A DNA stretch of 42,302 nucleotides from an uncultured Pelagibacteraceae bacterium. Lineage in GTDB: Bacteria; Pseudomonadota; Alphaproteobacteria; Pelagibacterales; Pelagibacteraceae. The notes beneath the pieces are model-generated. The model saw only the letters and a program-made list of their open reading frames with translations. It was not told the DNA's origin and did not search any database. The stretch spans positions 65,097 through 107,398 of the forward strand of contig CABXZD010000003.1 in the NCBI GenBank assembly GCA_902516465.1, written 5' to 3'. How positions within the stretch are numbered: position 1 is the first letter of the stretch; every line of letters begins with the position of its first letter. Shown here in pieces: positions 17,421 to 24,819 of the stretch. The position numbers and the translations under genes are program-made.

Positions 17421-17472
17421 GTATTAATTATTTAGATTTACTTATATATTAGCTCAAATATGTTATTTTTTA

Positions 17473-18612
17473 ATGAATAATAAAAATTTTGGTTTTGGAA
17501 CACAGATAAGAAAATCCCCATATTTTGATTCTACAGTTAAATGGGGTGCAAAAGGTTTTTCAGTTTATAATCACATGTATATTCCTAGAGATTTTGGAAA
17601 CCCTGAGGAAAATTTTTGGAATTTAATAAAAAAATCCATTTTATGCGATGTAGCAGTTGAGAGGCAGGTAGAAATAACGGGTCCCGATGCATTTAAATTC
17701 TTACAATTAATCACTCCTAGAGATTTATCTAAGTTGAGCATTGGTCAATGTAAATACGTTTTAATAGTAAACAACAAAGGTGGAATAATAAATGATCCTG
17801 TTCTTTTAAGATTAGCTGAAAATCATTTTTGGTTATCACTTGCTGATAGTGATGTTTTACTGTGGGCGCAAGGAGTTGCTATAAATTCAGGTCTTAATGT
17901 CAATATAATTGAACCAGATGTTTCCCCGCTACAATTACAAGGACCAACATCCAAAAAAATAATGATAAAATTATTTGGGGAAAATATCAAAGATTTAAAA
18001 TATTACTGGTTCAGGGAATTAGAATTAGACGATATACCTTTGATAGTTTCGAGAACAGGCTGGTCAAGTGAATTTGGATATGAGATTTTCTTGAGAGATG
18101 GTTCTAAAGGAAATCAACTTTATGAAAAAATTATGCAAGCTGGCAAAGACTATGGTCTCAAACCAGGTCATACCTCTACAATAAGAAGGATCGAAGGAGG
18201 AATGCTCTCTTATCATGCAGATGCTGACATCAACACAAATCCATTTGAACTTGGATTAGATCGATTAGTAAGTTTAGATGGAAATGTCAATTTTATAGGA
18301 AAAGATTCCTTAAAAAAAATTAAAAACGATGGAATTAAAAGAAAACAAGTCGGACTTGAATTGCACTGTAAGTCATTAAAAGGACCTAATACAAAATTCT
18401 GGCCAATTACTATTAATGGAAAAAAAATAGGTAAAGTTACATCTGCAGTATATTCTCCAAGGTTAAAAAAAAATATTGCACTTGCTATGGTTAAAGTAGA
18501 TCAATCTGAAATTGGTAATAACTTAATTGTTAATATCAACGGTACAAAAATTCCTTCTAAAATAATTGAAAAACCCTTTTATGATCCTAAGAAAAAAATT
18601 ACCAAAGCTTAA
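17473..18612 (+). CDS. Folate-dependent aminomethyltransferase-family protein, DmdA-like (candidate DMSP demethylase)
   Basis: 379 residues with the GcvT/DmdA fold and no dehydrogenase fusion. GFSVYNHMYIPR near the N-terminus, CDVAVERQVEITGPDAFKFLQLITPRDL, LADSDVLLWAQGVA and EPDVSPLQLQGP match the layout of DMSP demethylase and its close paralogues. The later RTGWSSEFGYEIFLRDG and IRRIEGGMLSYHADADINTNP are the substrate-side blocks; they differ somewhat from the DmdA versions I remember, so a paralogue acting on another methylated compound is possible. DmdA moves a methyl group from DMSP to tetrahydrofolate. It is convergent with the ABC-2 permease (4-bp overlap). Family firm, substrate uncertain. 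Confidence 0.72.
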   Translation: MNNKNFGFGTQIRKSPYFDSTVKWGAKGFSVYNHMYIPRDFGNPEENFWNLIKKSILCDVAVERQVEITGPDAFKFLQLITPRDLSKLSIGQCKYVLIVNNKGGIINDPVLLRLAENHFWLSLADSDVLLWAQGVAINSGLNVNIIEPDVSPLQLQGPTSKKIMIKLFGENIKDLKYYWFRELELDDIPLIVSRTGWSSEFGYEIFLRDGSKGNQLYEKIMQAGKDYGLKPGHTSTIRRIEGGMLSYHADADINTNPFELGLDRLVSLDGNVNFIGKDSLKKIKNDGIKRKQVGLELHCKSLKGPNTKFWPITINGKKIGKVTSAVYSPRLKKNIALAMVKVDQSEIGNNLIVNINGTKIPSKIIEKPFYDPKKKITKA

Positions 18613-19376
18613 GATTTTATATTATATCCTTTTTTCAAAAGCATACTAACAATGATAATACAAAAAACTAAAAATAAAATCATTGAGGAAATACTTATCC
18701 AAATATTAAAATCAGACACCCCATAAAATGAATATCTTAAACCATTAATTAAATAAACCACTGGATTAAAATAAGTCACTGTTTGCCAAAACGGTGGTAA
18801 CATATCTAAAGAATATAAACTTCCACCTAAAAAAACCATTGGTGTGATAACCAAAGTAGGGACAACTGACATTTGTTCAAAGTTGGAACTCATTAAACCT
18901 ATTAAAAATCCAAATAAAGCAAATGTAAAAGCTACCAATATGAGTATCATGATCATCAAAAATGGTTTTTGGACATAAACATCAACAAAAAAAGTTGATG
19001 TTATAAATATTATAACGCCAACAATTAAAGTTTTTGTTGCTCCTGCCCCCACAAATGCTAGCACTATTTCAAATGTAGATATTGGCGCAGCTAAAATTTC
19101 GTAAATTGTGCCATTAAATTTTGGGAAAAATATACCGAATGAGGTGTTACTTATTGATTGAGTCAATAAAGTTAGCATTAATAAGCCTGGAACAATATAT
19201 GATCCATAACTAATCCCATCAATGTTTTGAACATAACCACCAATAACTGAACCAAATACAATAAAATATAGAGAAGTGGATAAAACAGGTGAAATTAAAG
19301 ATTGGCCTAAAGTCCTTTTAAATCTATCCATTTCATGTAAGTAGATTGATTTAAAAGCAATATAATTAAATTGCAT
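18609..19376 (-). CDS. ABC-2 type exporter permease
   Basis: 255 residues with six hydrophobic helices and the ABC-2 signature near the C-terminus (MVFLGGSLYSLDMLPPFWQTVTYFNPVVYLINGLRYSFYG, about residues 181-220). The N-terminal amphipathic segment MQFNYIAFKSIYLHEMDRFKR is also typical. With the ATPase gene, which it overlaps by 11 bp, it would form a YadGH/NodIJ-like exporter. Substrate unknown; drugs, lipids or polysaccharide precursors are possible. Confidence 0.9.
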   Translation of the reverse strand: MQFNYIAFKSIYLHEMDRFKRTLGQSLISPVLSTSLYFIVFGSVIGGYVQNIDGISYGSYIVPGLLMLTLLTQSISNTSFGIFFPKFNGTIYEILAAPISTFEIVLAFVGAGATKTLIVGVIIFITSTFFVDVYVQKPFLMIMILILVAFTFALFGFLIGLMSSNFEQMSVVPTLVITPMVFLGGSLYSLDMLPPFWQTVTYFNPVVYLINGLRYSFYGVSDFNIWISISSMILFLVFCIIIVSMLLKKGYNIKS

Positions 19377-20301
19377 TATCTTCCCTTACTAAACTAACAA
19401 ATACTTTCTCTAGTGAATTTTGTTCTGTTTTTAAATCAGCGAGTCTTAAACCTGCATCTTTCAAATCTTGCAATAGGTTTGTTATACCCGTTCTTTTTGC
19501 TTCGACATTATAGATATAATCTAATGACATATTATTATTTCCAATAGTCAAATTATACTTACCAAGTTTATTAGGAATTTGTGATATTTTTTCTTGGAGT
19601 TCTATTGTCAATTTTTTGGTACCCATTTTTTTTAAAAGCTCTTTAGTTTGATCAACTACTATAATCTCACCCTGATTTATTACTCCAACTCGATCAGCTA
19701 TCGCCTCTGCTTCTTCTATATAATGAGTAGTTAGAATTATTGTAACACCAATTTCTCTTAAAGATTTTACAATTTTCCACATATCTCGTCTTAATTCAAC
19801 ATCAACTCCAGCTGTTGGTTCATCTAAGAATAGTATACTTGGTTCATGAGATAGGGCTTTAGCTATTAAAACTCTTCTTTTCATACCACCAGATAATTGA
19901 CGAAGTCTAAGATTTTTTTTATCCCACAGACTTAGTTGCTTTAAAATTTTTTCAATGTGTTGTGGATTAGGTTTTTTCCCATAGAGTCCTCTTGAATATG
20001 AAACATTATTAAAGACAGTTTCAAATTGTTCCAAAGTTAATTCTTGAGGCACTATTCCTATTCTCGATCTTGTTTCTCTAAAATCCTTGATAATATCATA
20101 ATTATCTACCAAAACTTTTCCAGATGATGGAGTTACAACGCCACAAATAATGCTTATGAGTGTTGTTTTGCCTGCCCCGTTTGGTCCGAGCATTGCAAAA
20201 ATTTCACCTTTTTTTATATTCAAATTAATATTTTTTAAAGCTGTAAATCCATTATCATAAACTTTTGATAAATCACTTATTACTATTTGATTGTCTGACA
20301 T
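19366..20301 (-). CDS. ABC-2 exporter ATP-binding protein
   Basis: 311 residues. Walker A GPNGAGKTT (about residues 38-46), Q-loop VPQELTLEQ, signature LSGGMKRR, Walker B ILFLDEPTAGVD and switch His in ILTTHYIEE are all intact. The C-terminal 80 residues (MGTKKLTIELQEK and after) are the accessory domain seen in CcmA/YadG-type ATPases. It energises the adjoining permease; the 11-bp overlap indicates coupled translation. Confidence 0.93.
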   Translation of the reverse strand: MSDNQIVISDLSKVYDNGFTALKNINLNIKKGEIFAMLGPNGAGKTTLISIICGVVTPSSGKVLVDNYDIIKDFRETRSRIGIVPQELTLEQFETVFNNVSYSRGLYGKKPNPQHIEKILKQLSLWDKKNLRLRQLSGGMKRRVLIAKALSHEPSILFLDEPTAGVDVELRRDMWKIVKSLREIGVTIILTTHYIEEAEAIADRVGVINQGEIIVVDQTKELLKKMGTKKLTIELQEKISQIPNKLGKYNLTIGNNNMSLDYIYNVEAKRTGITNLLQDLKDAGLRLADLKTEQNSLEKVFVSLVREDNAI

Positions 20302-20342
20302 TTCATCAGATATATAGCAACTAATTACCTTAATACAATCTA

Positions 20343-21791
20343 CTAAAATTTAAACCTTTTAACGGTGAGAACTATTAATGGTAGAAAAGTTGCTATTACA
20401 AATGATAAAAATAATAAAGATTGTGAGACAAAAGGTGCAAATATTTTTTTGGATAATAAAATTCCTACTAATAAACTTTTAGAGAAATCAGGTGTGGGGA
20501 ACATTAAAAAACCACCAATTAATCCAATAATAATTGATACATACGCTGTTTTTTCATTGATGCTCCTATTATAAAAGCTATAAAAAACAGTGAGTACAAA
20601 AGCGCAACAGAATAAATCAGCTAATAAAAATAAATATAAGATGTCAAATCCTTTTGATGCAACAATAAAAGAAATAAGACATAAAAATAAAATCACATAT
20701 TTAGAAAGCTTCAAATAGTTTGTTTTTCCATTTATGTTAAGTGATGCTTTTCCATCAACAACAATTAAGCTTGATATTGCATTTACTAACGTGTCTATAG
20801 TGGAAATGGTTAATGCCAAACCTAATACAATTATAATAAAAGATGAAAGTTCAGTCTGTTGTTTAAGTAATAATGTAAAAAAACCAAGATCAGGCCTTAT
20901 TGTTGGATCTATAGAAAAAGCAATCATTCCTGAAAAACCCATATAAAATACGACAGGTATTATTATAAAAAAAGAAATGATTAAGCTTTTTTTTAAGGTT
21001 TTGAAGTCTTTAGCAGCATACACTCTTTGCCAATTACCTTGGTGAAATAAATTTGTAGCAGCCACAGCAATAAAAAAAGTCAAACTAGCTGTATAATTAG
21101 GTAGATAGGATAAACTTAAAAGATGAGGATTTTTTTCTTTAACAAACTCAAAAGAAAATTCAGATCCTGTATAAGAGTTTATGTATACAAAAGAAATCAA
21201 TAAAAGAATTAAGATTACAACCATTTGAATATTGTCAGTAAAAATTGAAGCTCTCAGTCCTCCATACAAAGTGTAGATAAGTGTAGATATAAGTACAATT
21301 AAAGCAGTTTTCCAAAGCTCTGTACCTGAAATATAATTTATTAAAACTGCAACTGCAGTTACTTCAGCACATAAAAAAATAAACATATAAAAAATTGTCA
21401 TTAACAAAATAAGTTTAAATAAACTTTTTCCAAACTTTTTTCTCATGAACTCAACTAAAGAAGAGCCTTTCGGGAATTCTTTTCTAATTTTTTTTCCAAG
21501 ATAAATTAAAAAAAACATTGGAAAGGCTGTGCCTAGTGAATATCCAATAATAGCTCCTATTCCTCCCCAGGTAGCCGCAGAAGCTGGACCAAATAAAATC
21601 CATGCACCCAAAGCTGAAGCAGTTAAACTTGTAGTTAAAGAAAATAATCCAATATTTCTATTTGCTGTTAGATAATTGTTAAGGCCTTGGTAATTTTTTG
21701 AATTGTACAGACCTAAAAAAACAAATATTAAACTGATGAAAATAACTAATGTTAACGATGTATATTGACTTAAAAAATATGTTTTATGCAT
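20343..21791 (-). CDS. thiV: Sodium:solute symporter under TPP-riboswitch control (ThiV-type thiamin-precursor transporter)
   Basis: 482 residues with about thirteen helices of the SSS family. SLTASALGAWILFGPASAATWGG (helices 2-3, sodium site region), TLYGGLRASIFTDNIQ and LALTISTIDTLVNAISSL are family blocks. On sequence alone the substrate would be open, but a TPP riboswitch lies directly before the ATG, so uptake of thiamin or its pyrimidine moiety is likely. A SAR11 symporter with such a riboswitch has been named ThiV and proposed to import the HMP/AmMP precursor those bacteria need. I assign it by that context. It lies 41 bp upstream of the ABC-2 pair. Confidence 0.85.
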   Translation of the reverse strand: MHKTYFLSQYTSLTLVIFISLIFVFLGLYNSKNYQGLNNYLTANRNIGLFSLTTSLTASALGAWILFGPASAATWGGIGAIIGYSLGTAFPMFFLIYLGKKIRKEFPKGSSLVEFMRKKFGKSLFKLILLMTIFYMFIFLCAEVTAVAVLINYISGTELWKTALIVLISTLIYTLYGGLRASIFTDNIQMVVILILLLISFVYINSYTGSEFSFEFVKEKNPHLLSLSYLPNYTASLTFFIAVAATNLFHQGNWQRVYAAKDFKTLKKSLIISFFIIIPVVFYMGFSGMIAFSIDPTIRPDLGFFTLLLKQQTELSSFIIIVLGLALTISTIDTLVNAISSLIVVDGKASLNINGKTNYLKLSKYVILFLCLISFIVASKGFDILYLFLLADLFCCAFVLTVFYSFYNRSINEKTAYVSIIIGLIGGFLMFPTPDFSKSLLVGILLSKKIFAPFVSQSLLFLSFVIATFLPLIVLTVKRFKF

Positions 21792-21792
21792 T

Positions 21793-21865
21793 AATCCCTT
21801 TCTGAATTACCGGACAGGTTCTTAGGGTTTAATCTCAGTCTGTAAAGACACCCCTTAAGAGGATA
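21793..21865 (-). promoter_or_regulatory. TPP riboswitch (thi box) in front of thiV
   Basis: Read on the minus strand, the conserved TPP-aptamer blocks occur in order: AAGGGGTGTC, GACTGAGATT, AAACCCTAAGAACCTG, TCCGGTAATTC and AAAGGGATTA. The closing stem pairs ATCCTCTT with AAAGGGAT (one mismatch). The last block ends 1-2 bases before the start codon and includes the GGGA ribosome-binding site. TPP binding would therefore hide the site and act at translation initiation. No terminator stem fits between aptamer and gene. Confidence 0.93.
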
Positions 21866-21866
21866 A

Positions 21867-22154
21867 TTACACTTTATTATCCATAATTTCAACCATACAT
21901 TTGGTTGCGTATTCTTTCCACTCAGTTGAACTTTTACCTTTAAGACTATCTAAATGATTGCGATTATTTTGGATATCCTCTTTGTGTTTAATTTTATCTT
22001 TTTCATCTAAGTTTTCTTCTATATTCATTAAATTTTTCTCCATAGCTTTAATCCAATTATTTCCTAACTCAACACACTTTTGGTCATCTTTTTCATCACA
22101 AATTTGTTTAAAAAAATTAAAGATAACGTCATCAGTTTTTACTGAGTTACTCAT
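21867..22154 (-). CDS. 95-residue hydrophilic helical protein, unknown
   Basis: A soluble, charged, probably all-helical protein, rich in Lys, Asp, Glu and Asn, with three Cys (CDEKDDQKC and TKCMVEI). There is no signal peptide or recognised family. Its stop codon is 1-2 bases from the 5' edge of the TPP aptamer, so the thiV promoter lies within or upstream of this gene, or the two are co-transcribed. The 11-bp gap to the upstream two-helix gene suggests a short operon. Confidence 0.6.
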   Translation of the reverse strand: MSNSVKTDDVIFNFFKQICDEKDDQKCVELGNNWIKAMEKNLMNIEENLDEKDKIKHKEDIQNNRNHLDSLKGKSSTEWKEYATKCMVEIMDNKV

Positions 22155-22165
22155 TGAAAAAAATA

Positions 22166-22345
22166 TTATTTTTTAAAGCAGTTGTTGACTAAGATTGCCA
22201 TTAAAATCCAAATTACAAAAACCTCACCGTTTGTAAAAGAATAATCGGCACCTGCAAAACCTGCAACAATGTTTATGGCATAAATGATAACTGTTGATGC
22301 TACCAAACTTACTAACAAACTTATCAAACCATTTATATATTTCAT
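22166..22345 (-). CDS. 59-residue two-helix membrane protein
   Basis: The ATG at 22343-22345 opens 59 codons ending in TAA. Residues 5-29 and 42-54 are hydrophobic helices, linked by a short loop with AGADYSFTNGE; the C-terminus is CFKK. No family is recognised, but the regular helix-loop-helix pattern and the close gap to the 95-residue gene downstream on the same strand support it as a real gene. Confidence 0.55.
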   Translation of the reverse strand: MKYINGLISLLVSLVASTVIIYAINIVAGFAGADYSFTNGEVFVIWILMAILVNNCFKK

Positions 22346-22421
22346 TAGTCAAGATTATATATATTTATTCCCAAAGCAATTTAAAATTTCTATTTATAAG
22401 TGAATTTTTTTAATGCGCGAA

Positions 22422-22427
22422 TATTAT
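22422..22427 (+). promoter_or_regulatory. -10-like element of the candidate 22.4-22.7 kb transcript
   Basis: TATTAT at 22422-22427 precedes the hairpin that opens at about 22436. No convincing -35 is visible in the T-rich sequence before it. Start of transcription near 22434 is inferred. Confidence 0.3.
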
Positions 22428-22532
22428 AAAAACACGAGGTTGTATTCAATTAATTTATTTTAATTTATGCTAAATATATATCTTGAATACAACCCCCTAA
22501 AAATTTAACTTTTTATCAAGGAGGTTATTCAC

Positions 22533-22634
22533 ATGAATCAAAAGCCACCTGATACTTAGCTGGCTAATTACATAATCAATACAAATATAAAAAATAAGAT
22601 CCGTTTGGATTTAAAAGCCAAAAAGGCAATTTAG
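22533..22634 (+). pseudogene. 8-codon ORF, in frame with 24 more codons beyond an amber stop
   Basis: The ATG after the perfect AAGGAGGT gives MNQKPPDT and then TAG (22557-22559). The same frame continues open for LANYIINTNIKN-KIRLDLKAKKAI and ends in a second TAG at 22632-22634. Without the first TAG this would be a 33-residue basic protein. Options are a short leader peptide, a gene broken by one base change, or amber read-through. In AT-rich DNA a 24-codon open stretch is not rare, so I do not claim more. Confidence 0.35.
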
Positions 22635-22680
22635 AGGAGCTCTTTTGGAAAAAAAACTAAAAGAGCAAACCTCTTTTTTA
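22634..22680 (+). terminator. Intrinsic terminator of the candidate small transcript
   Basis: GAGG (22634-22637) and GCTCTTTT (22639-22646) pair with AAAAGAGC (22659-22666) and CCTC (22670-22673), followed by TTTTTT. It points on the plus strand into the end of the cytochrome c' gene and may also help end that minus-strand transcript. Confidence 0.7.
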
Positions 22681-22684
22681 CAAA

Positions 22685-23146
22685 TTAATGCGGAGCTCTA
22701 AATTTACTGTGGCAAGCTTTGCAATTAGACCACATAAATTTTCCGATAGTACCTCGTATATCATCTGATGTCTCAATTATTTTAGTTAGTTTAATCATAT
22801 CATTTGATGATTTAGTCATTAGGTCGTTAAATTCATTTTTATTTTCCCAAATAATCGGTAACGCTTCTGTCTTAAATCCCTCTTTGGAATTATCAGGAAA
22901 ATATTCAATTAATGTTTTATAATTTTCACTCATTTCTATCATCAAAGTTTTCGCTTTTTCAAATTCACCTTTACTAGCTAAAGCTTGAACTCTTTTTGCT
23001 GTACTATAATTCTTACTGAATAATGCTTTTCTTCCTTTGATTATCTCTTCAACTGAAAGCTCTGAGTTTGCTGGAAGCGACAAAATAACAAAAATTGAAA
23101 TAAAGAAAATATACTTTAACCCTATAATATTATATTTTATTAACAT
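22685..23146 (-). CDS. Cytochrome c' (class II c-type cytochrome)
   Basis: 153 residues with a signal peptide (residues 1-28, ending SLPANSE) and a four-helix body. The heme c motif CKACH lies at the C-terminal end (about residues 144-148), the hallmark of class II cytochromes. It is periplasmic; family members bind NO or O2 or carry electrons. It is back-to-back with cytochrome b561: the two ATGs are adjacent in CATATG, so they share no intergenic promoter. Co-function with b561 is likely, since these two are often paired. Confidence 0.9.
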   Translation of the reverse strand: MLIKYNIIGLKYIFFISIFVILSLPANSELSVEEIIKGRKALFSKNYSTAKRVQALASKGEFEKAKTLMIEMSENYKTLIEYFPDNSKEGFKTEALPIIWENKNEFNDLMTKSSNDMIKLTKIIETSDDIRGTIGKFMWSNCKACHSKFRAPH

Positions 23147-23674
23147 ATGAGAATTACCAATAGCTTAACAGAATATGGGACTATTTCCAAAATATTTCAC
23201 TGGTTAAGTGCCGCAGCTTTAATTATTCAAATTCCTTTGGGCTTCTATTTAGTTGATATGGATTTTAGTGAAAGAAGGTTAACTGTTGAAAGTATTCACG
23301 TAACTTTAGGACTGAGCATTTTTTATTTAACTTTATTGAGACTTATATATAAAACTTTAAATCCAACTCCACGCTTATCACATAGTCTTTTTCCTGGACA
23401 AAAAATTATTGCAAAATTGAATCATATTTTTTTATACATTGCAATTTTAACAATAACTATCTCGGGTGCTTTAAAAAAGCTATATAACGGTGAAGAACTT
23501 GACATGTTCTTTTTTAATCTTGAAATTAAGGATAATTTTGAATTAGCAGAAACATTCTATGAAATCCATATTGTTGGAAATTACACATTAATAACACTTA
23601 TATCATTACATATTTTTGCTGTAATAGTTCATAAACTTTTATTTAAAGAAAATTTACTTAAGAGAATACTATAA
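23147..23674 (+). CDS. Cytochrome b561, prokaryotic type
   Basis: 175 residues and four helices. Likely heme-ligating histidines are in KIFHWLSAAALI (helix 1), ESIHVTLGLSIF (helix 2) and the C-terminal IHIVGNYTLITLISLHIFAVIVHKLLF. It is a di-heme quinol-reactive inner-membrane protein that could feed the periplasmic cytochrome c' encoded divergently. The start ATG directly abuts the other gene's ATG. Its end overlaps the methyltransferase gene convergently by 6 bp. Confidence 0.88.
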   Translation: MRITNSLTEYGTISKIFHWLSAAALIIQIPLGFYLVDMDFSERRLTVESIHVTLGLSIFYLTLLRLIYKTLNPTPRLSHSLFPGQKIIAKLNHIFLYIAILTITISGALKKLYNGEELDMFFFNLEIKDNFELAETFYEIHIVGNYTLITLISLHIFAVIVHKLLFKENLLKRIL

Positions 23675-24379
23675 AATAATACAAATTAATTTATCCTTAA
23701 ATCTTAAAGTATCTTTAAATTTTAATTCAATTTCCTCTGTTCCCTGAACAAGTTGCTTTTTAGAAAAAGCTAATAATGTAGATATATATCTATTTTTTAT
23801 CATTGTTATATATTTTCGTTTATTAATTCTTACATTAAAAACAAATTTTTTTTTAATACTTTGAGGATATAATTTTTTAATAATTTCCAATATTTTTTTG
23901 TCCCTTACAAGAGATTGGTTAAGTTTAAATTTCATAACTTTAAAAGTTGGAATTTCATTTTTATCTGGGTCTAAAGTAAAAATTAGAATTTTACCCATTG
24001 GGTTTAATTTTTGTTTTAATAGTCGTAATAATCTTTTGATTTCATTGAATTTCATTAGATGTATGGTTTGTTTAATTAAGATTAAATCAAACTTTTGATT
24101 ATCAACTAATGAAAAGTTTAAAGCATTAATTCTCTTAAAATTAATTCTTTTATCCAGGTCTTTGTGTTTGACAATATCTATTCCTAATGGCTTTATCTTA
24201 AACTTAAGCTTAGAGTTTAAAGCACCTAAAATTTTCCCACGACCACATCCAATATCCAGAATTTTAAAACTTCTGTCCAGATTAATATTTTCGATCAAAA
24301 ATTTGTTAAATTCACTTATATATTTTTGTGAAGATAGCCAAGTTTTATTATCCCAATTTTTAATGGCAGTTGATGCCAT
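23669..24379 (-). CDS. SAM-dependent methyltransferase (class I)
   Basis: 236 residues. Motif I ILDIGCGRGKILGAL (about residues 41-55) binds SAM, GIDIV forms the acidic end of strand 2, and KFDLILIKQTIHLMK is motif II/III. The C-terminal half is Lys-rich and not diagnostic, so the substrate is unknown. It overlaps the DUF4396 gene by 20 bp on the same strand, which couples their translation. Confidence 0.75.
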   Translation of the reverse strand: MASTAIKNWDNKTWLSSQKYISEFNKFLIENINLDRSFKILDIGCGRGKILGALNSKLKFKIKPLGIDIVKHKDLDKRINFKRINALNFSLVDNQKFDLILIKQTIHLMKFNEIKRLLRLLKQKLNPMGKILIFTLDPDKNEIPTFKVMKFKLNQSLVRDKKILEIIKKLYPQSIKKKFVFNVRINKRKYITMIKNRYISTLLAFSKKQLVQGTEEIELKFKDTLRFKDKLICIIL

Positions 24380-24797
24380 ACTTTTTTAATCTCCAATAAT
24401 TATATGGCCAAGGTGTCAAAAACCCAACAATTAGCATTAAAGGGATTACCCACCATGTTAATATTGCTCCACCAGTTAATAAGTAATCTGTTAAATTCAT
24501 CGCAATTTCCATACTTACCATTGATATAAAGCTCATACCCATTGCTGTTTTAATTGCATTGTTAAAACTAAAATTTTGTTTAATTAAAATGATTGTTTCA
24601 AGAAGTATGCTAGTAATTAAACCATTAATAATTGCTAAAATCATTACACCTAATACCGGGAAAGGTATTTCTGTTAATTGAAAATATAAGATTGTTCCAA
24701 AATCTCCTATAGCACAACCTAATAAACACCAGCTAGTATTCTTGGCACTTTGTTTCCAAGTATTTGTACAAAACCAGTCTAAGGTAGAAGATTCCAT
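24360..24797 (-). CDS. DUF4396 membrane protein
   Basis: About 145 residues from ATG 24795-24797, with four helices. TWKQSAKNTSWCLLGCAIGD (about residues 12-31) is the conserved DUF4396 block, with a Cys pair, and LTPWPYNYWRLKKYG closes the protein. The family often neighbours copper or sulfur genes, and its function is unknown. The frame extends 20 codons further upstream, but that would overlap the divergent MBL gene's start, so I choose the inner ATG. Confidence 0.72.
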   Translation of the reverse strand: MESSTLDWFCTNTWKQSAKNTSWCLLGCAIGDFGTILYFQLTEIPFPVLGVMILAIINGLITSILLETIILIKQNFSFNNAIKTAMGMSFISMVSMEIAMNLTDYLLTGGAILTWWVIPLMLIVGFLTPWPYNYWRLKKYGINCH

Positions 24798-24819
24798 ATT
24801 TATGTGATAATAATATTTT

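Larger units (their letters stand above)
22434..22680 (+). ncRNA. Candidate small transcript with 5' hairpin, strong ribosome-binding site and own terminator
   Basis: This fills the largest gap without a large gene. It opens with a 12-bp inverted repeat, GGTTGTATTCAA (22438-22449) with TTGAATACAACC (22483-22494). A perfect AAGGAGGT (22518-22525) follows, 7 bases before an ATG (22533), and it ends in an intrinsic terminator (22634-22680). That is a complete plus-strand unit independent of its divergent and convergent neighbours. It could be a regulatory RNA, an mRNA for a very short peptide, or both. It matches no RNA family I can name. Confidence 0.45.

Noticed and set aside
22434..22680. tmRNA gene
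   Set aside because: The mini-ORF does not end in an ALAA-type tag, and no tRNA-like acceptor domain or CCA end is visible; alphaproteobacterial tmRNA is also a two-piece permuted form.
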